Assembly: GCA_003450125.1 (NCBI GenBank)
Contig: DMFR01000390.1
Coordinates: 1-23,663, forward strand
Direction of reading: 5' to 3'
DNA length: 23,663 bases
Source of the DNA: Prolixibacteraceae bacterium
Lineage (GTDB): Bacteria; Bacteroidota; Bacteroidia; Bacteroidales; Prolixibacteraceae
Shown here: one piece after another, positions 16,658 to 23,663 of the stretch
Numbering within the stretch: the stretch's first letter is position 1
Layout of the letters: every line of letters starts with the position of its first letter
Made by a program: the position numbers and the translations under genes
Notes under the pieces: model-generated
The model's database searches: none
Told to the model about the DNA's origin: nothing
Seen by the model: the letters and a program-made list of their open reading frames with translations, nothing else

Positions 16658-16901
16658 TCTTCTATTTACTTTAAGAATTTACAATATTAACGCTAAATAT
16701 TGATTTATCTTTTGTAGACTTTGAAATTTTATGAAACTCCCTCCAAACACCTTTCAATAGACCGGTTATAGTCTCAGATAAACATTGCAAAATGATTGCT
16801 TTCTTCTTCAGTTTTTGACTACCTCCTTCAACAGGCTTTCACCTTATCCAAGAAGGGATAAAATGGCTTTTCGGTGCCAAATGATCCTTGCTATAATGGA
16901 T

Positions 16902-17053
16902 GGTATCTCCTGCTACCTGAGAGGGGATTGGTTGTATCTATAAGTACTGTTTCTGTACTATATCTGTACTAAAATGGTTAATTTAGTACAGATACAGAAC
17001 TAAGACAGTACTTATTGGTGCCAGCAATCCACTCTCAGGTAGCAGGAGATACC
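16902..17053. repeat. Long inverted repeat with 11-bp periodic words
   Basis: A 152-bp element in the 482-bp gap between the aldo/keto reductase and T9SS-protein genes. The outer stem is a perfect 22-bp match, 16902-16923 with 17032-17053 (starting ggtatctcctgctacc). A middle stem ataagtactgt (16940-16950) pairs exactly with 17005-17015, and a 13-bp inner stem tatctgtactaaa (16961-16973) with 16982-16994, around the 8-nt loop atggttaa. The word gtact starts at 16944, 16955 and 16966, and the complementary words start at 16985, 16996 and 17007, so both arms have an 11-bp period. The rest of the gap (16658-16901 and 17054-17139) shows no gene. Confidence 0.85.
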
Positions 17054-17139
17054 TACTCAAGACTATCAGGAATGTAAGATGGAATAATATGTTGATGAAT
17101 CAAGGCTAAATCGGATAAATATTGAAATATCCTTTTTAC

Positions 17140-18321
17140 CTATCTTTCCTTTTTCAGGTACAATCCATCATGGGTTTCCTCAATGAGTTCTACCAGCGGA
17201 ATATTTGGCGGGCAGTTTTTTAGATTGATATTTTGGAGATTCTCCTTGGTAGGGAAATTGCCAGGGAACCAATGGTCTTTTTCCTGGAACATGTTGTACC
17301 GGTAGAGTCCGAAGTCTTTCATGTCATAGCATTTCCAAAGGGTACGGAAACGAAGGATTTCGGGAATATTCAATCCTGATGGATCATTTTCCATGCAGTA
17401 GGCATCAAAATTGGCATAGGGATCAAGCAGCTTCTGATCATCCATCAGTTGTTTGATCTGGGCATCTTCAGCAGAAAGGGGGGAGGGAGCCGGGAAGATG
17501 CCATTGATCTGATCAAACTGCACCGTTACAGGCAATCCAAAAGTTAAGGTGTGAACTGATGGATGGCTGAGGCAAAAACGGGCATTCCAATGGATGGGAT
17601 GCAGCGGGGCGGTCAAATCCTTTAGTTTCTGGGGAGAATTGAAGAGCTGTCCTCCCTTGTCGTTGGGCGAGATGATAAACACACCCATGTCTTTGGTTTG
17701 GGCCAAATCAATGGCTGCCTTGTTGCGCTGAAAGAAATAGTAATAGTGCAGGTTGACAAAGTCAAAAAGATCAGTGTCGATGGCTTTAAGAATCACGTTT
17801 AAGGGAGCGTGGGTGCTGAAGCCAACATGTTTGATGATTCCTTCCTGCTTTAATTTCAGCAGCTCTTCCACCGGCCCGCCTTTGGAGCAGGCTACTTCCA
17901 ACAATTCCATGGTATTGATACCATGCCAGGCATAAAAATCAAGATAGTCAGTCTTCAAGGCCTTTAGTTGACGGGCAACCAATATTCGGGTGTCTTCTGC
18001 CGTCTTGGGGTTGCCCTTGGTCATCAGAAAATAGGAAGTTCGTTTTACCTGAAGTTCATCGTTTAAAACCCGGCCGTAGGCATGTTCACTTTTACCATAT
18101 CCGTAGGCGGTTTCAATCAGATTGATGCCTTGTGCCAGGGCTTTCTGAACGGTGTCGCGACATTGATCCAATGTATCCTGTGGGATATCTTCACGCGGTT
18201 CCACCGAGCTATGTTTAAAACGCATACCGCCCAGGGTAATCACACTTACCATTTTATTGGTTTTCCCAAAGCGGCGATATTCCATCTTAGGCTTATAAAT
18301 CGAAAAAGTAGTAAAATCCAT
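17140..18321 (-). CDS. Aldo/keto reductase with degenerate ferredoxin-like tail
   Basis: A 393-aa NADPH-type oxidoreductase of the COG1453-like branch. The TIM barrel (about 13-280) has LGGMRF, the tetrad region IETAYGYGKSEHAYG with Tyr75 and Glu70 in place of the usual Asp, Lys102 in LMTKG and His133 in YAWHGI. The C-terminal 90 residues align by eye with the iron-sulfur tail of that branch (PSGLNIPEILRF, FGLYRYNMF, HWFPG, CPPNIPLVELI), but the tail's clusters of cysteines are missing. Only Cys309, Cys331 and Cys370 remain, too few and too scattered for a 4Fe-4S ferredoxin. The start at 18321 is the longest; MEYRRFGKTN at 18285 is the more family-like start. It follows nadA on the same strand with a perfect hairpin between them. 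Substrate unknown. Confidence 0.88.
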   Translation of the reverse strand: MDFTTFSIYKPKMEYRRFGKTNKMVSVITLGGMRFKHSSVEPREDIPQDTLDQCRDTVQKALAQGINLIETAYGYGKSEHAYGRVLNDELQVKRTSYFLMTKGNPKTAEDTRILVARQLKALKTDYLDFYAWHGINTMELLEVACSKGGPVEELLKLKQEGIIKHVGFSTHAPLNVILKAIDTDLFDFVNLHYYYFFQRNKAAIDLAQTKDMGVFIISPNDKGGQLFNSPQKLKDLTAPLHPIHWNARFCLSHPSVHTLTFGLPVTVQFDQINGIFPAPSPLSAEDAQIKQLMDDQKLLDPYANFDAYCMENDPSGLNIPEILRFRTLWKCYDMKDFGLYRYNMFQEKDHWFPGNFPTKENLQNINLKNCPPNIPLVELIEETHDGLYLKKER

Positions 18322-18337
18322 AGTTGATTGAAGTTGT

Positions 18338-18384
18338 AAACTTTGGGAAAGATTTATACAAACGATAAATCTTTCCCAAAGTTT
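18338..18384. repeat. Perfect 20-bp-arm hairpin after nadA
   Basis: The arm aaactttgggaaagatttat (18338-18357) is exactly complementary to 18365-18384, around the 7-nt loop acaaacg. It begins 5 bp past the nadA stop codon and ends 16 bp before the longest start of the aldo/keto reductase gene. It shares the ctttgggaa core with the hairpin at 4745-4790. It lacks a T-run, so it may be a weak terminator, an mRNA 3'-end stabiliser or a mobile palindrome. Confidence 0.8.
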
Positions 18385-18389
18385 AAATC

Positions 18390-19400
18390 TTATTTAGAAA
18401 TCTCCAGCATCCTGAAAATGGGTAATTGTGCTTTGCGGATCACTTCATCAGAGAGAATGATTTCAGGAAGTTCATGTTTCAGGCAAATGTATAATTTCTG
18501 AAGGCTGTTCAGTTTCATGTACGAGCAGTCGTTACAACCGCAGGTGGAATCGATGGAAGGGGCAGGGATGAATATTTTATCCGGGCAGGCCTTGTTCATC
18601 TGGTGCAGGATGCCGCTTTCAGTAGCTACAATGAATTTCTTTGAAGGACTTTTCTCCACATAGTTCAGCAGAGCAGTAGTCGACCCGATATAACTGGCCA
18701 CCAGCAATACCGGCTTTTCGCACTCGGGATGGGCAATAAATTCCGCATCAGGATACTGCTCCATCAAGTCGATGATCTTTTCTACCGAATACTTTTCATG
18801 GACCATGCAGGCGCCATCCCAAAGTACCATCTCACGACCGGTAAGACTGTTGATGTAATTCCCAAGGTTTTTATCAGGCGCAAAGATGAGCTTTTGATCT
18901 TTGGGGAAACTGTTCACGATCTTCAGCGCGTTGGCCGAAGTACAGACCACGTCGGTCATAGTTTTTAAATCAGCCGTACAATTGATGTAGGAGATCACCT
19001 TGTGATCGGGATACAGGGCTTTAAACTGGGCAAACTTCTCCGCCGGAGCTGAGTCGGCAAGAGAGCAACCTGCTTTTGTATCAGGAAGGATAACCTTTTT
19101 GGTTGGATTGATGATCTTGGCGGTTTCTGCCATAAAATGAACGCCCACGAAGACAATGATATCGGCAGTTGTTTTGGCTGCTTCCTGCGCCAATCCAAGG
19201 CTGTCGCCTACATAATCGGCAATATCCTGAAGTTCACTCTCCACATAGTAATGGCTGAGAATGACCGCATTCTTTTCCTTTTTCAATCGGTTGATTTCTT
19301 CCACCAGTTTTACTTCAGGGCCAATGGGCTCGTCGATAAAACCTTTTTCCTCAAGCATTTGTATCTCTTTTTGTTCCATCACAGGCTGTTTATAATCCAT
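18390..19400 (-). CDS. nadA: Quinolinate synthase NadA
   Basis: Catalyses condensation of iminoaspartate with dihydroxyacetone phosphate to quinolinate, the second step of de novo NAD synthesis in the cytoplasm. The three cysteines that ligate the oxygen-sensitive 4Fe-4S cluster are present in AGCSLADS, GACMVHEKY and STCGCNDCSYM, along with the family motifs NAVILSHYYVESELQDIADY, GVHFMAETAKI and YINCTADLK. I start at the ATG at 19400 (MDYKQPVMEQ), giving 336 aa; 19379 (MEQKEIQ) is nearly as good. The open frame runs to an ATG at 19508, but its extra N-terminal residues (MPFSILAPLSEKRG) look unlike the family. No nadB or nadC is in the window. The aldo/keto reductase gene follows on the same strand. 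Confidence 0.95.
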   Translation of the reverse strand: MDYKQPVMEQKEIQMLEEKGFIDEPIGPEVKLVEEINRLKKEKNAVILSHYYVESELQDIADYVGDSLGLAQEAAKTTADIIVFVGVHFMAETAKIINPTKKVILPDTKAGCSLADSAPAEKFAQFKALYPDHKVISYINCTADLKTMTDVVCTSANALKIVNSFPKDQKLIFAPDKNLGNYINSLTGREMVLWDGACMVHEKYSVEKIIDLMEQYPDAEFIAHPECEKPVLLVASYIGSTTALLNYVEKSPSKKFIVATESGILHQMNKACPDKIFIPAPSIDSTCGCNDCSYMKLNSLQKLYICLKHELPEIILSDEVIRKAQLPIFRMLEISK

Positions 19401-19525
19401 GCTAATATCAGGTTGCAAAAATAGGTTTTTCATTAAATAAAACACTTCAGGAGTTGAATTGTTTGGCCCTCTCTTCTCAGACAAAGGAGCAAGGATGCTA
19501 AAAGGCATAGTTATTTAAATGGAAA

Positions 19526-19548
19526 ATACAATGATAGGAGCATTGTAT
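19526..19548 (-). promoter_or_regulatory. Small palindrome upstream of nadA
   Basis: The 8-bp arms atacaatg (19526-19533) and cattgtat (19541-19548) surround the 7-nt spacer ataggag. It lies about 125 bp upstream of the preferred nadA start, or just upstream of the longest possible start. An operator for a repressor of NAD synthesis is possible but unsupported beyond position and symmetry. Confidence 0.25.
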
Positions 19549-19786
19549 ATTTATTATTTATTAACAAGTTTTTAGGTGCCTGATGGTTAATAACTCCCTG
19601 ATGGGGAATAAGGAAATAATAGTACTTTTCGGGTGGAAAACAGACCCTTCCGTTTTTAATTTTAAGAGATCATGCGTGGCAAGTTTAATGGATTTAACAC
19701 AAATTAATAACAATATAGTAAGGCAATAATTTATTTAAACATCAATCAAATAACTTTCTTTGTCCAGAATTTAAAACCATTTTTCT

Positions 19787-20023
19787 ATGAAAAAAATGCC
19801 AGAAGTTTATTTAGTGGTCATTGCCATGTTTGCAATGATTTTTTCAGGAAATTTCCAGGTGAGCACCTCGGGAATGAATGAGAGAATAACATGAGCAAAA
19901 ACAGAAGCATTGTATGGAGCCATAGTGGTTGCCGTCCATCTACTCACGGGGGAGCAATTTTGTCCCGTATAGAAATCTAAAGTTCTTTTCAACTTACCAG
20001 GTAATGTATTCATAGTGATTTAA
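19787..20023 (+). pseudogene. Possible broken small secreted protein
   Basis: This is the only gene-like trace in the 0.7-kb gap between nadA and the TonB-receptor gene. A frame starts at 19787 with a signal-peptide-like sequence (MKKMPEVYLVVIAMFAMIFS) and meets TGA at 19892-19894 after 35 codons. The same frame continues with plausible sequence (AKTEALYGAIVVAVHLLTGE), meets TAG at 19970-19972 and ends at TAA (20021-20023). That looks like a small exported protein with two nonsense changes, or a 35-residue peptide followed by unrelated sequence. No homologue is recognised. A 68-codon frame on the opposite strand (19807-20013) is probably its shadow. The sequence 19549-19786 and 20024-20179 shows no other gene. 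Confidence 0.3.
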
Positions 20024-20179
20024 CAGGTTGAAATTTTATTTGTTGCCCCTTGAAAAACAACTTACAATTCAATCAATGAATCAATTGGTGAATCTAATTC
20101 TTTGGAAGAAATACCCAATGAAACCTCTTGGAACAAGGGGAGTTTAGTGTAAAAATATATTTATTTTAAAAACAAACAC

Positions 20180-23100
20180 ATGATAAAATTAAAGAATCTA
20201 ATTTTACTGGCACTGGTTGTTCTATTATCTTTCGTAGTAAGAGCGCAAGAAACAACCTCTGAAATTCAGGGACTAATTGCAAATAGCCAGCAAGAACCAT
20301 TGCCATTTGTTACAGTAATTGCTACTCATGTACCCACGGGAACAAAGTATGGTACTACTACCCGCGAAGATGGCCGCTACAATTTACCAAACTTAAAAAT
20401 TGGGGGACCCTATTCAATTGACATTAGTTTTGTTGGACTTAAATCGGAACATAGGGATGGTATTACCTTGTATTTGGGCCAAACATACAAACAGAATTTT
20501 GAACTTACGGATGATATCACTCAAGTTACAGAAGCCGTTGTTACGGCTTTTAATGATAAGGCATTCAGTAGTTCAAGAACAGGTTCTATGGAGTTAATTA
20601 CGAGATCTCAAGTTGATCGTTTACCAACAATTAACCGTTCAATTCAAGATTTTGTAAAGTTGGAACCTACCTCAAATGGATTGAATATTGGAGGTAGAAG
20701 TAACCAATACAATAACATGACAGTTGATGGAGCTAATTTCAACAACTCATTTGGACTTTCGTCCATCCTAGGTGGACAGACCGGTGCACAACCTATTTCA
20801 TTGGAAGCGATTGAACAAATTCAGGTGAATGTATCACCTTATGATGTTAAACAAGGTGGATTTGCCGGAACAGGTGTTAACACCGTAACAAAAAGTGGTA
20901 CAAATTCCTTTAAAGGAAGTATTTACCAATATTCCAGGAATGAAGATTATTTAGGCTACAAGGCTGGTCCAACTACCGTTGTAAAGACTCCTTTTGATTA
21001 TTCCATCAAAGGATTTAGTTTAGGCGGGCCAATTATCAAAGACAAATTGTTTTTCTTCGTAAGTGGTGAACAATCCAGACAAGATGCTCCCGCGACTTCC
21101 CTTAATGCTTCGGACGCTTCTCATGCGGCGGGTGGAAACTATTCTCAGGCAAACGCTGATACTTTAGCCGCTTTATCTGATTTCTTAAAATCGAAGTATG
21201 GATATGACCCTGGTGCTTTCCAAAATTATTCATTCAAGATTAATTCTGATAAGGTCACAGCAAAATTAGATTGGAACATTAATAGCAAGAATACTTTCAC
21301 TATCAAGTATAACTACTTAAAATCTTCTTCTGATCAATTTGCCTCCAATTCAAGACCAGGCTCTGGTCAAACAACCGGCGGACAACCAGGTACCTATTCA
21401 ATGCCTTTCTATGGCAGTGGATATGTAATTAATAACAACTTTAATATTTTTATTGCTGAATTGAATACTCGTTTCAACAATAAGTTGTCGAATAAATTAC
21501 AAGTTGGTTATACCGCATTGAGAGATTTCCGTGCTCCTCATTCTAGTAGTTCAACAATGCCATTGGTTGACATTTTGAACAATAATAACATATATACCAC
21601 CTTTGGTTATGAAATGTACACATACAATAACAAGTTAAATACAGACGTTTATCAATTAAACGACATCTTAACTTATTATGTAGGTGCACATGAAATCACA
21701 GTAGGTACCCAAAACTCTATTAAAAAATATCAAAACGCATTTGCACCTGGTTATCAAGGTGTTTATCAATTCAACAGTTTGACAGACTTCTATAATTCAG
21801 CAAAAAACGGAACTGCAAACGCTAAATCATACTACCTGCAATATTCAGCTTTACCTGGAGGTGCTTTCCCTTGGGCCAATGCCGGATCAACAGAGTTATC
21901 TCAGTTCATCCAGGATAAGTGGAAAGTAACAAGTAATTTCACCGTAACGATGGGTTTGAGACTTGATGAAACCCTCTACAAACAGGTAATGACTGACAAC
22001 CCTGACTTTGATGCATTAAAATTCAAAGATGGTTCGTCGTATAACATTGGTAAAGCACCAATGAATAATATGATTATTTCACCAAGATTAGGTTTCAACT
22101 GGAATCCTATGGGTGATAAAACATTACAGGTCAGAGGTGGTACTGGTATCTTCGCAGGACCTCCACCATTCGTTTGGATTTCTAACCAGGCTTCGAACAA
22201 TGGTATTCAATTTGGATCATTTACCAATGGTGCTAACAAAACAGCGTTTAATCCTGACCCAACTGCTTACCTGCCAACTTCTGGAGCTGCTAATACTTCT
22301 TACAGTACTGCTTTGGTTTCGAGCGACTTCAAATATCCAACAGCATGGAAATCATCTTTGGCCATTGATAAGAGATTAGAAGGTGGCTGGGTTGTCGGCG
22401 CTGAATACAACTATACACAAGACCTCAATGCAGTTTATTATTCGAACGTCAATTTAAATGAATCCAACGGAATTACATTGGGGGGTGTTGATAACAGAAC
22501 CCGTTACTTAACAGGAATTAAAAATGCTGATAATAATGATCTTAGCAACAAATATTATGGTCCATTAGGTAGTAAAACAGGAGGGCCAAATACTTTGCAA
22601 ACTCCTAATCTTGGTAACGCCATCTTAATGAGTAACTCAAGCAAAGGTTATACTTACACTTTAACTGCAAAAATTCAAAGAACTGCTGAAAATTTTGCCT
22701 ATGGAATAGCATACACCCGTTCAGTATCAAAGAACACCGCAGAAGGTGGATCAACTGCCTCTTCATTATGGAGTGCAGCACCTGTTGCCAATCAGGATCC
22801 CAATGCAGCGAATTTGGGTTATGCATCTTATTACCAACCCAACAGAGTTATTGCCAACTTCTCTTATAAAATTGATGAAGGGAAAAATCTTTCTACAACC
22901 ATTGGAGCAATTTATGAATTGGCGAACAACGGTGTAAATTCCTATGTTTATAATGGCGACTTAAATGGGGATGGTAATTCAGGTAATGACTTGATGTATA
23001 TTCCAAATACAGCAGCAGATATTAACCTGGTTAAAGTTGGATCTGGCGGTTTAGGAACAGATACAAAAAATGTTACCGATATAAGAACATCCGCACAAAT

Positions 23101-23503
23101 ATGGTCACAGTTAGACGCTTTCATTTCTAATTCAACTTACTTGAATACTCACAGAGGTCAGTATGCTAAAAGAAATGCAGCTGTAGCCCCATACTATAGT
23201 AAATTGGATTTGAATATCACACAAGATTTGAAACTTAAATTTGGTAAAACAACCAACACCCTTAGGTTTTCGTTGGATGTGATTAATGCTGGAAACTTTA
23301 TCAACAGAGATTGGGGAATGGTTAAAATTCCTACAGCTACCAACATTTTAAAATTTGAAGGTATAGACACAACAACTGGAAAACCTTCATTCTCACTCCC
23401 ATTCCAGACAGGAACAACTCCATTTACTCAACCCTACCAAAACTCAACAGGTATTAGTTCAAGATGGCAAATGATGTTTGGTATTAAATACCTATTTGAT
23501 TAA
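20180..23503 (+). CDS. TonB-dependent receptor, Oar-like
   Basis: A 1107-aa outer-membrane receptor. A signal peptide (1-22, ending VVRAQ) precedes a carboxypeptidase-regulatory-like beta domain (about 26-110, VTVIATHVPTGTKYGTTTRE and GRYNLPNL), a plug domain (about 115-240, with NIGGRSNQYNNMTVDGANF and GTGVNTVTKSGTNSFKG) and a long beta-barrel to the C-terminal aromatic end (MMFGIKYLFD). The plug phrases and the order match the Oar-like group, not SusC, and no SusD gene follows, so a starch-utilisation-type complex is unlikely. Oar-like receptors in Myxococcus and Bacteroidota are linked to protein or peptide uptake and export functions; the substrate here is unknown. By eye this gene is more AT-rich than the minus-strand genes to its left. 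A strong terminator follows, so it is monocistronic at its 3' end. Confidence 0.95.
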   Translation: MIKLKNLILLALVVLLSFVVRAQETTSEIQGLIANSQQEPLPFVTVIATHVPTGTKYGTTTREDGRYNLPNLKIGGPYSIDISFVGLKSEHRDGITLYLGQTYKQNFELTDDITQVTEAVVTAFNDKAFSSSRTGSMELITRSQVDRLPTINRSIQDFVKLEPTSNGLNIGGRSNQYNNMTVDGANFNNSFGLSSILGGQTGAQPISLEAIEQIQVNVSPYDVKQGGFAGTGVNTVTKSGTNSFKGSIYQYSRNEDYLGYKAGPTTVVKTPFDYSIKGFSLGGPIIKDKLFFFVSGEQSRQDAPATSLNASDASHAAGGNYSQANADTLAALSDFLKSKYGYDPGAFQNYSFKINSDKVTAKLDWNINSKNTFTIKYNYLKSSSDQFASNSRPGSGQTTGGQPGTYSMPFYGSGYVINNNFNIFIAELNTRFNNKLSNKLQVGYTALRDFRAPHSSSSTMPLVDILNNNNIYTTFGYEMYTYNNKLNTDVYQLNDILTYYVGAHEITVGTQNSIKKYQNAFAPGYQGVYQFNSLTDFYNSAKNGTANAKSYYLQYSALPGGAFPWANAGSTELSQFIQDKWKVTSNFTVTMGLRLDETLYKQVMTDNPDFDALKFKDGSSYNIGKAPMNNMIISPRLGFNWNPMGDKTLQVRGGTGIFAGPPPFVWISNQASNNGIQFGSFTNGANKTAFNPDPTAYLPTSGAANTSYSTALVSSDFKYPTAWKSSLAIDKRLEGGWVVGAEYNYTQDLNAVYYSNVNLNESNGITLGGVDNRTRYLTGIKNADNNDLSNKYYGPLGSKTGGPNTLQTPNLGNAILMSNSSKGYTYTLTAKIQRTAENFAYGIAYTRSVSKNTAEGGSTASSLWSAAPVANQDPNAANLGYASYYQPNRVIANFSYKIDEGKNLSTTIGAIYELANNGVNSYVYNGDLNGDGNSGNDLMYIPNTAADINLVKVGSGGLGTDTKNVTDIRTSAQIWSQLDAFISNSTYLNTHRGQYAKRNAAVAPYYSKLDLNITQDLKLKFGKTTNTLRFSLDVINAGNFINRDWGMVKIPTATNILKFEGIDTTTGKPSFSLPFQTGTTPFTQPYQNSTGISSRWQMMFGIKYLFD

Positions 23504-23539
23504 CAGTTTAATCATCCTCGGGTAATGCTATAAAATGAC

Positions 23540-23572
23540 AAAAGGGGCCTCTGAAAAGAGACCCCTTTTTTT
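23540..23572 (+). terminator. Intrinsic terminator of the TonB-receptor gene
   Basis: The stem aaaagggg (23540-23547) with cccctttt (23562-23569), an inner ctct/agag stem, one mismatch and a gaaa loop is followed by a T-run to 23572. It lies 36 bp past the receptor stop codon. Confidence 0.88.
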
Positions 23573-23591
23573 ATGCCTTTTTATTCCGCAG

Positions 23592-23663
23592 TTACCGCAG
23601 ATATCGCAAGTAGGTAATTTTGCAGAGATTGCATAAATTGCCTACTTGCGATATCTGCGGTAA
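23592..23663. repeat. 29-bp-arm hairpin at the window edge
   Basis: Arms at 23592-23620 (starting ttaccgcagatatcgcaag) and 23635-23663 match at 28 of 29 positions, around a 14-nt loop, tgcagagattgcat. The right arm reaches the last base of the window, so the stem may be longer outside. The left flank repeats the word ccgcag at 23586 and 23595. It follows the receptor terminator by 19 bp. Confidence 0.8.

Noticed and set aside
19807..20013. A 68-codon minus-strand frame upstream of the TonB-receptor gene.
   Set aside because: It overlaps the plus-strand signal-peptide frame, has no family likeness and no promoter, and is best explained as a shadow.

Overview
The window looks like chromosomal DNA of a free-living or environmental member of the Bacteroidota, probably near Bacteroidales/Marinilabiliales. 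The indicators are a secreted protein with a type IX (type B, CHU_C-like) sorting domain, a FISUMP-domain lipoprotein, an Oar-like TonB-dependent receptor, a Bacteroidota-type second EF-G, starts without Shine-Dalgarno sequences, and promoter candidates of the TTG-19-TAnnTTTG type. No tRNA, rRNA, CRISPR array, intact insertion sequence or phage gene was seen.

Layout. At 70-3737 (minus) an HlyD-type adaptor and a C39-peptidase ABC exporter form a peptide-export pair; no precursor peptide is visible. At 4039-4692 (minus) is an unrecognised helical protein, then a sugar-porter MFS permease (4953-6338). A small unknown lipoprotein (6784-7410), an orphan STAS-like DUF4325 protein (7697-8026), a glycoside hydrolase family 2 lipoprotein (8329-11163) and a FISUMP lipoprotein (11405-12469) follow, all minus. 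A 552-bp divergent gap with a promoter candidate on each strand separates these from an EF-G paralogue (13022-15178, plus), which ends at a clear terminator. Convergent to it are a type IX-secreted PKD-like protein (15329-16657), an aldo/keto reductase with a decayed iron-sulfur tail (17140-18321) and quinolinate synthase NadA (about 18390-19400), all minus. A 0.7-kb gap holds a possible broken small secreted protein. An 1107-residue TonB-dependent receptor (20180-23503, plus) closes the window with its own terminator.

The genes are mostly independent units. The MFS permease and the GH2 enzyme both suggest saccharide use but are not adjacent. The most unusual feature lies between the genes: nearly every gap between co-directional genes carries an inverted repeat or word-repeat element, different in sequence from gap to gap. 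Two of them (6468-6581 and 16902-17053) share one architecture: a unique outer stem, inner arms built from 11-bp words, and an AT-rich loop of 8-10 nt. In the first, the two arms differ in length by exactly two 11-bp words. A REPIN-like inverted pair (3912-4018), a multi-hairpin block (8197-8301) and a 72-bp hairpin at the right edge add to this. At the protein level, the EF-G paralogue has Met in place of the catalytic His of the G3 motif, which suggests loss or reduction of GTPase activity.
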